Assembly: GCA_012719295.1 (NCBI GenBank)
Contig: JAAYAQ010000029.1
Coordinates: forward strand, 1 to 32,746
Source of the DNA: Candidatus Hydrogenedentota bacterium
Lineage (GTDB): Bacteria; Hydrogenedentota; Hydrogenedentia; Hydrogenedentales; SLHB01
Reading direction: 5' to 3'
DNA: 32,746 nucleotides
The position numbers and the translations under genes are program-made. The notes below the pieces were generated by a model that saw nothing but the letters and a program-made list of their open reading frames with translations, had not been told where the DNA came from and searched no databases. Positions 15,421 to 23,226 of the stretch are shown here, piece after piece. The first letter of the stretch is position 1, and each line of letters starts with the position of its first letter.

Positions 15421-17115
15421 ATGCGGAATTTCCGGCGCTTCGGCGCCCTCATCCCGGTGTGTGCGGCGTTTCTGATCGCGATCCCGTGCGCCTGTCTCAT
15501 GAGTGGCTGCGGCGGCCCGTCCGGGGCGCCCCGTCAGGCGGCCGGCGCGGGAGGAAGCGACGCCGCGGGCGGCGCTCCGGCCGAAACCGGCGGCGAGCCG
15601 GTATACGGGGACTGGCTCATCACGCGGATGCCGGCCGAAACCGAGAACCTCAACCCCTACACGAGTTCCGACGCCTATGCGTCCCGGATCAATGAGTTTA
15701 TTTTCGAAAGTCTGCTGGACCGCGACAACGAGACCCTCGAGATGATCCCCCGGCTGGCCGAAACCTGGGAGATCTCCGAAGACAAGCTGATGTACACCTT
15801 CACCCTCCACGAAGGGACCGTGTTTTCCGACGGCACACCGCTGACGACCGAGGACGTCAAGTTCAGTTTTGAGACGATCAAGGATCCCAAGGTCGACGCG
15901 CCGCACCTGCGCAACTATTACCAGGACGTCACCGCGTGCGAGATCGTCGATGCGCGGACGGTCCGGTTCGTGTGTTCGAAACCCTATTTCCGCCATATTG
16001 TGATGCTCGGCGGCCTCGAGATCATTCCCAAACACATCTACGGCACGGGCGACTTCAACACCCACCCGAACAACCGGAAACCCATCGGGTCGGGTCCGTA
16101 CATTCTCGAGAAATGGGATCCCGGCCAGCAGATGGTGCTGGCCGAAAACCCCGTGTACTGGGGCAAACGGCCCTGGCTCGCCAAGCGCGTCTACCGGATC
16201 ATTCTCTCCGACGGGCCCGCGCTTCAGGCGCTCACGGCGGGCCAGCTCGACACGATGGGCCTCACGCCGGAACAGTGGGTCCGACAGACCGGTTCCCGGC
16301 GGTTCACGGAACAGTTCAACAAATACTCGTTTTATGCGCCGTACTACAACTACGTGGGCTGGAACAGCCGCCGGCCGCAGTTCAGCGACAAGCGGGTCCG
16401 GCGCGCCCTCACCATGCTGCTCAACCGCGAGGACATCCGCGACAAGATCTTCCACGGCCTGGCGATCATCGTGACGGGCAATGCCTTCGTCGACAGTCCG
16501 GAATACAACAAGAACATCCAGCCGTGGCCCTACGACCCCGAACAGGCCAAGAAACTCCTGTCCGAGGCCGGCTGGGTCGATACCGACGGCGACGGCGTCC
16601 GCGACAAAGACGGGACCGCGTTCCGGTTCGAGCTGATCATCAAGAACGACAGTCCTGAAGCGGAGCAGATCGGCACGATCTTCCAGAACGAACTCAAACG
16701 GGCCGGCATCGAAATGTCGTTGCGGCCCCTGGAATGGGCGACGTTCCTCCAGCAGGTCGATGCGCGGAAGTACGACGCCTGCATCCTGGCCTGGTCCATG
16801 CCTCCCGATTTCGACCCGTACCAGGTCTGGCATTCGAGCATGGCCGAGGGGACCGGGTCGAATTTTGTCGGGTTCAACAACGCCGAGGCGGACCAGATCA
16901 TGGAGACGGCCCGGCAGACCTTCGACCGGGACGAGCGCATCACGCTCTACCACCGGTTCCATGAGATTCTCCACGAGGAACAGCCCTACACGTTTCTTTT
17001 CTGCAGCAAATCGCTTCTGGCCGTGGACAAGCGGTTCCACGGCATCGTGATGTATCCGTTCGGCCCCGACTCGCGGGAATGGTGGGTTCCCAGGGAACTG
17101 CAGCGGTATCCGTAA
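15421..17115 (+). CDS. dppA: Dipeptide/oligopeptide ABC transporter substrate-binding lipoprotein
   Basis: 564 residues. ATG 15421 follows GGAGG at 5 bases; an ATG at 15388 has no such site. The N-terminus is a lipoprotein signal (basic residues 2-6, hydrophobic 8-26, L-M-S-G-Cys30), then a flexible Gly/Ala-rich linker to ~residue 58. The rest is a family 5 extracellular solute-binding protein: L-N-P-Y-T-S-S-D near the start, the L-A-E-T-W-E-I-S block, V-F-S-D-G-T-P-L-T-T-E-D-V-K-F-S, and a long C-terminal lobe. It captures peptides (members also bind nickel-chelates, cellobiose or opines) and hands them to the permeases. First gene of the dppA-B-C-VOC-D-F unit. The ligand cannot be deduced from sequence alone. 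Confidence 0.92.
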   Translation: MRNFRRFGALIPVCAAFLIAIPCACLMSGCGGPSGAPRQAAGAGGSDAAGGAPAETGGEPVYGDWLITRMPAETENLNPYTSSDAYASRINEFIFESLLDRDNETLEMIPRLAETWEISEDKLMYTFTLHEGTVFSDGTPLTTEDVKFSFETIKDPKVDAPHLRNYYQDVTACEIVDARTVRFVCSKPYFRHIVMLGGLEIIPKHIYGTGDFNTHPNNRKPIGSGPYILEKWDPGQQMVLAENPVYWGKRPWLAKRVYRIILSDGPALQALTAGQLDTMGLTPEQWVRQTGSRRFTEQFNKYSFYAPYYNYVGWNSRRPQFSDKRVRRALTMLLNREDIRDKIFHGLAIIVTGNAFVDSPEYNKNIQPWPYDPEQAKKLLSEAGWVDTDGDGVRDKDGTAFRFELIIKNDSPEAEQIGTIFQNELKRAGIEMSLRPLEWATFLQQVDARKYDACILAWSMPPDFDPYQVWHSSMAEGTGSNFVGFNNAEADQIMETARQTFDRDERITLYHRFHEILHEEQPYTFLFCSKSLLAVDKRFHGIVMYPFGPDSREWWVPRELQRYP

Positions 17116-17130
17116 CCCGATGGGTAGTCC

Positions 17131-18135
17131 GTGAAAGCCTATCTCATACGACGATTGCTCCTGGTGATTCCGACGTTTCTCGGGATCAGCATGATTTCGT
17201 TCGCGGTCATCCAGCTGGCCCCGGGCAGCCCGATCTACATGAAATTGCGCACGGCCGAGCAGGGCATCTCCACGGACGCCAACACCCAGGAAATCCTCCG
17301 GCAAACCAAGGAGCTTTACGGACTGGACCAGCCCATTCCGATCCAGTACGTCAAGTGGCTGGGCCGACTCGTGACCCTCGACTTCGGCGAATCGTTCAAG
17401 GACCACCGTCCCGTGCGCGACAAGATCCTCGAAGCCCTGCCGATCACGCTCCAGCTCAACATCATTTCGATCTTCCTCGTCTACCTCATCTCCATTCCGA
17501 TCGGGGTCTATTCCTCGACCCATCAGCGCACGTGGTCCGACACCTTCATCACGATCGGGCTGTTCGTACTGTACAGCATGCCGAGTTTCTGGGTGGCGAT
17601 GCTGCTCCTGTACTTCTTCGGCGGCGGCGAATGGTTCAACTGGTTTCCGGTCTCCGGCATGAACTCCATCGGCGCCGAAAACTTCTCGTGGGTTCACTGG
17701 CTGGCCGATCGCGCCTGGCACCTGGTGCTGCCGGTGTTCTGCCTGACCTACGGCGGGCTGGCGGGGCTCTCGCGCTACGCCCGGTCGGGCATGATCGAGG
17801 TCATCCGGCAGGACTACATCCGCACGGCCCGCGCCTACGGGTTTTCGGAGAAGATCGTGGTCTTTAAATACGCCATGCGCAACTCGCTGATCCCCATCAT
17901 CACGCTGCTCGGCACGCTCCTTCCCGCGCTGCTGGGCGGAAGCGTGATCATCGAAAGCATTTTCTCGATACCCGGGATGGGATTCCGGGGCTTCGACGCC
18001 CTGTTGTCCCGGGATTACCCCATGATTATGGGCCTGCTGGCGGTGTCGGCGCTGCTCACCCTGATCGGGCTGCTGCTGTCCGACCTCCTGTATGCCATCG
18101 CGGACCCGCGCATCAAATTCGAGAAATCGGACTGA
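17131..18135 (+). CDS. dppB: Dipeptide ABC transporter permease, DppB type
   Basis: 334 residues from a GTG 15 bases after the dppA stop; the ribosome binding site is weak (GGGTAG), so translation may be coupled. The N-terminus L-I-R-R-L-L-L-V-I-P-T-F-L-G and the first membrane helix are typical of DppB/OppB. The EAA loop that contacts the ATPases is clear: D-Y-I-R-T-A-R-A-Y-G-F-S. The later helices run through G-S-V-I-I-E-S-I-F-S-I-P-G-M-G. About six membrane segments; it forms the inner-membrane channel with DppC. Confidence 0.93.
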   Translation: MKAYLIRRLLLVIPTFLGISMISFAVIQLAPGSPIYMKLRTAEQGISTDANTQEILRQTKELYGLDQPIPIQYVKWLGRLVTLDFGESFKDHRPVRDKILEALPITLQLNIISIFLVYLISIPIGVYSSTHQRTWSDTFITIGLFVLYSMPSFWVAMLLLYFFGGGEWFNWFPVSGMNSIGAENFSWVHWLADRAWHLVLPVFCLTYGGLAGLSRYARSGMIEVIRQDYIRTARAYGFSEKIVVFKYAMRNSLIPIITLLGTLLPALLGGSVIIESIFSIPGMGFRGFDALLSRDYPMIMGLLAVSALLTLIGLLLSDLLYAIADPRIKFEKSD

Positions 18136-18144
18136 CGGAGCGGC

Positions 18145-19194
18145 ATGAACGATTCGGCCATACTGAAACAGGGTTACTGGCGGCTGGTCTGGCGGCAGTT
18201 CCGCAAGAACGGGCTCGCCATGGCCGGGCTGGCGGTCATTCTCTGCCTCTTCGCCGTGGCCCTCCTGGCGCCGTTTCTGGCCCATTCGCGCCCCATCCAT
18301 CTCGTGAAAGACGGACGCACGTACTGGTTCGCCAACCTGATCGACTATCCCGAGTTGATCGAGGTCGATTTCGTGACCTGGACCCCCGGCGACGGCGAGC
18401 GCGTCCTGCGCCCGCCCGTGCCGTTCGGTCCGCTCGACGACAACGTGCTTCACCGCCTCGAACCGCCCGTGTGGGCCCGCAGCGCGCCGGAAGACGGGAC
18501 GGAAGTAGACAATGGGCCGTTCCGGCACTGGCTGGGCACCGACGACCGCGGCCGCGACGTGCTCAGCCGCCTCATCTGGGGCACGCGCATCTCGATGAGC
18601 ATCGGGTTCGTGGCGGTCGGCATTTCGGCGCTCATCGGCGTCGTCTTCGGCGCGCTGGCGGGGTATTACGGCGGCAAGGTCGACATGGTCATCCTGCGGC
18701 TCATCGAGATCGTGATGTGTTTTCCCAGCTTCTTCCTCATCCTGACCCTGATGGCGTTCCTGCCGCCGAGCATCTGGAACATCATGGTGGCGATCGGGTT
18801 GCTGGGCTGGACGGGGATCGCCCGGCTCGTCCGCGGCGAATTCCTCCGCCTGCGCGAAAGCGATTTCGCGACCGCCGCGCGGGCCACGGGGCTCCACGAC
18901 GGCTGGATCATCTTCCGTCACCTGCTGCCGAACGCGCTCGCGCCCGTCTGGGTGTCCGCCACGTTTGGCGTCGCGGGCGCCATCCTGACCGAATCCGGCC
19001 TCAGCTTCCTGGGATTTGGCGTGCCGCCGCCCGCGGCCAGTTGGGGCGAAGTGCTGAAACAGTCGCAGACGTACATCACGTACGCGTGGTGGCTGGTCAC
19101 CTTTCCGGGCGCGGCCATCTTCATTACCGTGACGGCGTTCAATCTGGTGGGCGAGGGGCTGCGCGACGCCATGGACCCGCGGCTCCGGCAATAA
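18145..19194 (+). CDS. dppC: Dipeptide ABC transporter permease, DppC type
   Basis: 349 residues, ATG 18145 with GGAG just upstream, 9 bases after dppB. The N-terminal OppC-type segment (W-R-Q-F-R-K-N-G-L-A-M-A-G-L) is followed by a first membrane helix and a loop of about 100 residues outside the membrane (~48-125), longer than in E. coli DppC, then H-W-L-G-T-D-D-R-G-R-D-V-L-S-R, a DppC hallmark, and five further helices. The EAA loop is A-T-A-A-R-A-T-G-L-H. It pairs with DppB. Confidence 0.93.
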   Translation: MNDSAILKQGYWRLVWRQFRKNGLAMAGLAVILCLFAVALLAPFLAHSRPIHLVKDGRTYWFANLIDYPELIEVDFVTWTPGDGERVLRPPVPFGPLDDNVLHRLEPPVWARSAPEDGTEVDNGPFRHWLGTDDRGRDVLSRLIWGTRISMSIGFVAVGISALIGVVFGALAGYYGGKVDMVILRLIEIVMCFPSFFLILTLMAFLPPSIWNIMVAIGLLGWTGIARLVRGEFLRLRESDFATAARATGLHDGWIIFRHLLPNALAPVWVSATFGVAGAILTESGLSFLGFGVPPPAASWGEVLKQSQTYITYAWWLVTFPGAAIFITVTAFNLVGEGLRDAMDPRLRQ

Positions 19195-19213
19195 CGAAGC
19201 GAAGGAGAATGCG

Positions 19214-19600
19214 ATGCGCATCGAACATCTGGCCCTGAATGTGAACAACCCGGCCGAACTGACCGAATGGCTGTGCGACAACCTCGACATGCGCATTCTG
19301 CGCCAATTCGGCAATCCGCCCAACGCGTTCTTCGTCGCCGACTCCGAAGAGCACACCGTGCTCGAGATCTACAAGAACCCGGACGGCCCCATTCCGGATT
19401 ACGCGGCCATGAACCCGCTCACGCTGCATCTGGCGTTTGTCGCCGACGATGTGGCCGGCGCCCGCGAACGCCTGCTGGCCGCGGGCGCGACCTCCGTCAG
19501 TGACGCGGTCAAGACGCCGGGCGGCGATGAATTGGCCATGGTGCGCGCGCCGGGCGGACTGGCCATCCAGCTCATGAAACGCGCCACCCCGTTTGTGTAA
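19214..19600 (+). CDS. VOC-fold (glyoxalase/bleomycin-resistance-like) protein
   Basis: 128 residues with AAGGAG 6 bases before the ATG. Two beta-alpha-beta-beta-beta halves are visible: I-E-H-L-A-L-N-V and L-T-L-H-L-A-F-V each start one half. Likely metal ligands are His5, Glu51 (L-E-I-Y), His72 and, in the fourth place, Gln119 instead of the usual glutamate. The fold covers glyoxalase I, dioxygenases, epimerases and drug-binding proteins, so the reaction is not known. It lies 19 bases after dppC and 6 bases before dppD, inside the transport operon, which suggests it acts on or binds the imported compound or its breakdown product. Confidence 0.85.
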   Translation: MRIEHLALNVNNPAELTEWLCDNLDMRILRQFGNPPNAFFVADSEEHTVLEIYKNPDGPIPDYAAMNPLTLHLAFVADDVAGARERLLAAGATSVSDAVKTPGGDELAMVRAPGGLAIQLMKRATPFV

Positions 19601-19606
19601 CACCCG

Positions 19607-20635
19607 ATGGACACCGCGCTCAGCATCCGCAACCTGAAAACCTGGTTCTTCACCGACGCCGGCGTCGCGAAGGCCGTTGACGGCGTGTCCCTCGACATTC
19701 CGCGGGGCAAAACGGTGGCGCTGGTGGGAGAGAGCGGCTGCGGCAAGAGCGTGACCGCCCTGTCCGTGTTGCGGCTCGTGCCCGCGCCGCCCGGCCGCAT
19801 CGTGGAAGGTGAGGTTCATTTCGGCGGCCGCAACCTCGTCGCGTTGTCCGAGCGCGAGATGCGCGGCATTCGCGGCAACGGCATTTCAATGATCTTTCAG
19901 GAGCCGATGACGGCGCTGAATCCGGTGTTTCGTGTCGGAAGCCAAATTGCCGCGGCGATCCGGGTCCATCGCGACGTATCGAAGAACGGCGCGATGGATC
20001 AGGCCGTCGATCTCCTCGGCCAGGTCGGGATACCCGACCCGGCGCAGCGGGCCAGCGAGTATCCCCACCAGATGTCCGGCGGCATGCGGCAGCGGGCCAT
20101 GATCGCCATGGCCCTCGCGTGCAATCCCGAACTGCTCATCGCCGACGAGCCGACCACCGCCCTCGACGTGACCATTCAGGCGCAAATCCTGGACCTGCTC
20201 CGCCAACTCCAGGCCGAGCGGCACATGGCCATCCTGCTCATCACGCACGACCTCGGCATCGTCGCCGAGACCGCCGACGAGGTGGCCATCATGTACGCGG
20301 GCAAGCTCGTCGAGCAGGCGCCGGTCGCCGAATTGTTTGAGAATCCGAGGCACCCGTACACGCTGGGGCTGTTCAAGAGCCTGCCCCGCCTCGACGAGCC
20401 CCGGGGCCGCCTGCGCACCATCGAGGGGCGCGTGCCCGCCGCCACGCATTTCCCGCCGGGCTGCCGGTTCCATCCGCGCTGCGATTATGCGATGGACGTC
20501 TGCCGGGAGCATGTGCCGTCGCTTGCCATCGGCGCGCCCGGGCACGGCGTGGCCTGCTGGCTTCACGATCGGGACGCCATGAGCCGCGAGGGCCGCCCCG
20601 TAGGCATCCCCCGGAACGAGGAGGCCGCGCCATGA
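19607..20635 (+). CDS. dppD: Dipeptide ABC transporter ATPase, DppD type
   Basis: 342 residues. ATP-binding cassette motifs are complete: Walker [10 protein letters not shown] (41-49), Q-loop Gln98, signature M-S-G-G-M-R-Q-R (156-163), Walker B with Asp180/Glu181 ([12 protein letters not shown]), and switch His214. The C-terminal oligopeptide-ATPase extension holds four cysteines ([10 protein letters not shown]..., then C-R-E-H and V-A-C-W). Its stop overlaps the dppF start as ATGA (20632-20635). Confidence 0.95.
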   Translation: MDTALSIRNLKTWFFTDAGVAKAVDGVSLDIPRGKTVALVGESGCGKSVTALSVLRLVPAPPGRIVEGEVHFGGRNLVALSEREMRGIRGNGISMIFQEPMTALNPVFRVGSQIAAAIRVHRDVSKNGAMDQAVDLLGQVGIPDPAQRASEYPHQMSGGMRQRAMIAMALACNPELLIADEPTTALDVTIQAQILDLLRQLQAERHMAILLITHDLGIVAETADEVAIMYAGKLVEQAPVAELFENPRHPYTLGLFKSLPRLDEPRGRLRTIEGRVPAATHFPPGCRFHPRCDYAMDVCREHVPSLAIGAPGHGVACWLHDRDAMSREGRPVGIPRNEEAAP

Positions 20636-21627
20636 CCGATTCTCCTTCACAACCGCCCCTTCTCGAAGTGGATGGCCTGGTCAAACACTTCCCCGTGCGG
20701 GGCGGGGTGTTTTCGCGCGTGCTGGGTGCGGTTCGCGCGGTCGACGGCGTTACCTTCTCGATCCCGAGAGGCAAGACCCTGAGCCTCGTAGGCGAGAGCG
20801 GCAGCGGCAAAACGACCGCCGGCCGGAGCATCCTGCGGCTCATCGAACCCTCCGCGGGGCGCGTGCTGTTCAACGGCGTCGATCTCACCAGGCTCGACCG
20901 GCGCGAGATGCGCCGGTACCGCAAGGCCATGCAGATCATCTTCCAGGACCCCTACGGATCGCTGAATCCGCGCATGACGGTCTACAACATGCTGTCGGAA
21001 ATCCTGTCGACGCACAAGATCGTGCCGCGCGCGCAACGCCGCCAGCGCATCTACGAGATTCTCGAGCTGGTCGGGCTGCCGCCCGAAAGCGCCGACCGGT
21101 ACCCCCACGAATTCAGCGGAGGCCAGCGCCAGCGCATCGGCATCGCCCGCGCGCTCGCCGTCGAACCCGAGTTGATCGTCGCCGACGAGCCCATCTCCGC
21201 GCTCGATGTCTCGATCCAGGCGCAGATCTTGAACCTGCTGCGCGATGTGCAGGAACGGCTCGGACTGACCTACCTCTTCATCGCACACGACCTCAGCGTG
21301 GTGCGCCACATCTCCGATTACGTCGCCGTGATGTACCTGGGACGCATCGTCGAGCGCGGCCGCGTTGACGACATTTTCGAGCGGCCGGTGCATCCGTACA
21401 CGAAAGCGCTGTTGGCCGCGGCGCCGGTGCCCAACCCGAAGCTTGCGCGCGCGCGCCAGCCCCTTGCCGGCGACGTGCCCTCGCCCATCCATCCCCCGCC
21501 GGGCTGCCATTTCCATCCGCGCTGCCCCGATGCCGTTGCGCTGTGCCGTATCACCGAGCAGCGCCTCGTCGAGATCGCGCCCGGCCATTGGGCGGCCTGC
21601 AGCGTCCACGCCCCCCAGCCCGAATAG
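20632..21627 (+). CDS. dppF: Dipeptide ABC transporter ATPase, DppF type
   Basis: 331 residues, start overlapping the dppD stop by 4 bases, so coupled translation. Walker [10 protein letters not shown] (54-62), F-S-G-G-Q-R-Q-R (161-168), Walker B ending Asp185/Glu186, switch His219. The C-terminal extension again has four cysteines (G-C-H-F-H-P-R-C-P, then C-R-I-T and A-C-S-V). It is the second ATPase of the heterodimer and the last gene of the operon. Confidence 0.95.
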   Translation: MTDSPSQPPLLEVDGLVKHFPVRGGVFSRVLGAVRAVDGVTFSIPRGKTLSLVGESGSGKTTAGRSILRLIEPSAGRVLFNGVDLTRLDRREMRRYRKAMQIIFQDPYGSLNPRMTVYNMLSEILSTHKIVPRAQRRQRIYEILELVGLPPESADRYPHEFSGGQRQRIGIARALAVEPELIVADEPISALDVSIQAQILNLLRDVQERLGLTYLFIAHDLSVVRHISDYVAVMYLGRIVERGRVDDIFERPVHPYTKALLAAAPVPNPKLARARQPLAGDVPSPIHPPPGCHFHPRCPDAVALCRITEQRLVEIAPGHWAACSVHAPQPE

Positions 21628-21674
21628 AACCGGCCTTCACACCGGCCCGAGGCTGCCGGGGCGCCGCAGGCGCG

Positions 21675-21751
21675 CCCGATGCGGATATGGCGCCGGTGAT
21701 CGCTTGCGAATGGATCATCCTGTTAATCCTGTCCAAAAACTCTCTCGAGGC
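21675..21751. repeat. Direct repeat copy 1 (77 bases)
   Basis: Starts CCCGATGCGGATATGGCG, continues through ATCCTGTTAATCCTGT and ends TCTCGAGGC. It is nearly identical to 21868-21952, apart from three small substitutions and a short insertion in the other copy. The ATCCTGTTAATCCTGT core resembles interspersed intergenic repeats that I recall from several bacterial phyla; that likeness is from memory. Confidence 0.85.
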
Positions 21752-21793
21752 CTTGAAGAATTCGGCGGTAGGTTGTCCCACCCGGTGAGATGT

Positions 21794-21829
21794 GATACCG
21801 ATCCCGATCCCGATACCGATACCGATTTC
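21794..21829. repeat. Six-unit hexamer tandem array (GAT-A/C-CC)
   Basis: Six 6-bp units read GATACC, GATCCC, GATCCC, GATACC, GATACC, GATTTC. It lies between the two ~80-base direct repeats. It could expand or contract by slippage. The plus-strand frame would give alternating D/P and D/T, but nothing suggests it is translated. Confidence 0.85.
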
Positions 21830-21867
21830 GAGACTCATGGTAGCTCTTCCGAAGCGCTGTTGGTGCA

Positions 21868-21952
21868 CCCGATGCGGATATGGCGCCGGTGATCGCCTAC
21901 GAATGGATCATCCTGTTAGTCCTGTTAATCCTGTCTAAAACGCTCTCGAGGC
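21868..21952. repeat. Direct repeat copy 2 (85 bases)
   Basis: Same start and end as copy 1 at 21675-21751; differs by a 9-base insertion (a second CCTGTTA-type unit) and a 1-base shortening in the A-run. The extra unit looks like a local slippage event. Confidence 0.85.
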
Positions 21953-22017
21953 GTTGGCGCGCCGGAGGTGTGTGCAACCGCCGTTCTCCGTACAGTACCG
22001 TTTCCACCGGCGCCAAC
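21953..22017. repeat. Inverted repeat abutting direct repeat copy 2
   Basis: GTTGGC-GC-GCCGG (21953-21965) pairs with CCGGC-GCCAAC (22007-22017): 11 bp with a 2-base bulge, enclosing about 41 bases. It starts immediately where the second direct repeat ends. Confidence 0.55.
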
Positions 22018-22067
22018 CGTGCAGAGGTCTGCTCACACTATCCGGCACTTCGGGGGCGCACTGTCCC

Positions 22068-22096
22068 TTGTGTGCGCGAAATCGCTTCCGTATACT
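22068..22096 (+). promoter_or_regulatory. Candidate promoter of thioredoxin reductase
   Basis: TTGTGT (22068-22073), 17 bases, TATACT (22091-22096), giving a leader of about 55 bases before the ATG at 22158. The -10 box matches consensus at 5 of 6 positions. Confidence 0.55.
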
Positions 22097-22157
22097 GCGT
22101 TTCGACGCGGATACGGGTCGTTCATTCACCCCCGGCAGCAGCAATGGAGTCAGATGC

Positions 22158-23105
22158 ATGGAAAGAGTTGTCATCATCGGGTCGGGTCCGGCGGCGTATA
22201 CGGCGGCGCTCTACACGGGACGCGCGAATCTCGCGCCGCTCGTGTTCCAAGGCGAGCTCAGCAAGGAGATCCTGCCCGGCGGGCAGCTCATGACCACAAC
22301 CGAAGTCGAGAATTTCCCCGGGTTCCCCGACGGCGTGACCGGACCCGAAATGATGGAGCTGTTCAAGAAACAGGCCGAACGGTTCGGCGCGAAGATGCTT
22401 CCCAGGACGGTCACGGCGGTGGATTTCTCCCGCAGGCCGTTTACGGTCGCCTCGGGCGATGAAACCTGGCAGTCCGAAAGCGTGATCATCGCTACCGGCG
22501 CCACGGCGAAGTATCTCGGCCTGGAATCCGAAGAACGTTTCATGAACCGGGGCGTTTCCGCCTGCGCGACCTGCGACGGCGCGCTCCCCCGTTTCCGCGG
22601 CAAACCCGTCGTGGTCGTGGGCGGCGGAGACTCGGCCATGGAGGAAGCCCTCTTCCTCACCAATTTCGCCAGCCGCGTACACATCATTCACCGGCGCGAC
22701 AAGCTCCGCGCCAGCAAGATCATGGGCGACCGCGCCATGGCCCACGAGAAGATCGTCCTCGAATGGAACAGCGTGGTCGAGGAAGTCCTGGGCAACGACG
22801 CCAACGGCGTTACGGGCGTGCGCATTAAGGACGTGCATTCGGGCGCGCGTCGCGAGCTCGAGGCCGCCGGCTATTTCTCCGCCATCGGACACAAACCCAA
22901 CTCGGACCTGTTCCGGGACGTCCTGGACATGGATGAAGTGGGCTATCTCCGCGTCGAGCCGGGCACCTCCAAGACCAACCTCGACGGCGTGTTCGCCGCG
23001 GGCGACGTGGCCGACCCCGTGTACCGGCAGGCGATTACCGCCGCCGGTTCCGGCTGCAAAGCCGCGCTGGACTGCAGCCGCTGGCTCGAGGCGCAACACG
23101 GTTGA
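22158..23105 (+). CDS. trxB: Thioredoxin reductase (NADPH, low-molecular-weight type)
   Basis: 315 residues. ATG 22158 follows TGGAG at 8 bases; longer readings to 21954 run through the promoter and repeat. The flavoenzyme passes electrons from NADPH through FAD to thioredoxin in the cytoplasm. FAD site V-I-I-G-S-G-P-A-A (5-13), redox pair C-A-T-C (Cys136, Cys139), NADPH site V-V-G-G-G-D-S-A (153-160) with the H-R-R-D-x-x-R-A specificity loop (178-185), and the closing G-V-F-A-A-G-D motif. Length is typical (E. coli 321). No thioredoxin gene is adjacent. Confidence 0.95.
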   Translation: MERVVIIGSGPAAYTAALYTGRANLAPLVFQGELSKEILPGGQLMTTTEVENFPGFPDGVTGPEMMELFKKQAERFGAKMLPRTVTAVDFSRRPFTVASGDETWQSESVIIATGATAKYLGLESEERFMNRGVSACATCDGALPRFRGKPVVVVGGGDSAMEEALFLTNFASRVHIIHRRDKLRASKIMGDRAMAHEKIVLEWNSVVEEVLGNDANGVTGVRIKDVHSGARRELEAAGYFSAIGHKPNSDLFRDVLDMDEVGYLRVEPGTSKTNLDGVFAAGDVADPVYRQAITAAGSGCKAALDCSRWLEAQHG

Positions 23106-23226
23106 GGCGCGCGCGGCATTGACACGCCCCGGGCCCTTGGGCCACCATGCCCACAAAGCCGTGGCGCCGGCGATCGCTATCCGGAACACCAACGTCCGTT
23201 TCACGGCCAGAAAGAGGGGGTCTCTT

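Larger units (their letters stand above)
21628..22157. other. Long intergenic region with repeats between dppF and thioredoxin reductase
   Basis: About 530 bases with no convincing gene. It holds a GC-rich hairpin just after dppF (GGGCGC 21659-21664, GCGCCC 21672-21677; no T-tract, so a doubtful terminator), two copies of an ~80-base element, a hexamer array, a long imperfect stem and the trxB promoter, each listed separately. Confidence 0.75.

Noticed and set aside
15391-19356. A 1321-residue open frame on the minus strand opposite dppA, dppB and dppC
   Set aside because: The composition is rich in Arg, Asp, His and Gln with no motif, and it lies wholly opposite three clear transport genes. 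In GC-rich DNA the reverse frame of a real gene seldom meets stops; it is a shadow.
21365-21892. A 175-residue plus-strand frame over the hexamer array
   Set aside because: It overlaps dppF in another frame and then reads through the repeats; the D-P/D-T stretch is a product of the hexamer array.
23119-23148. Perfect TTGACA upstream of the propeller gene
   Set aside because: The sequence at a -10 distance is CACCAT, matching only three positions, so I do not call a promoter.
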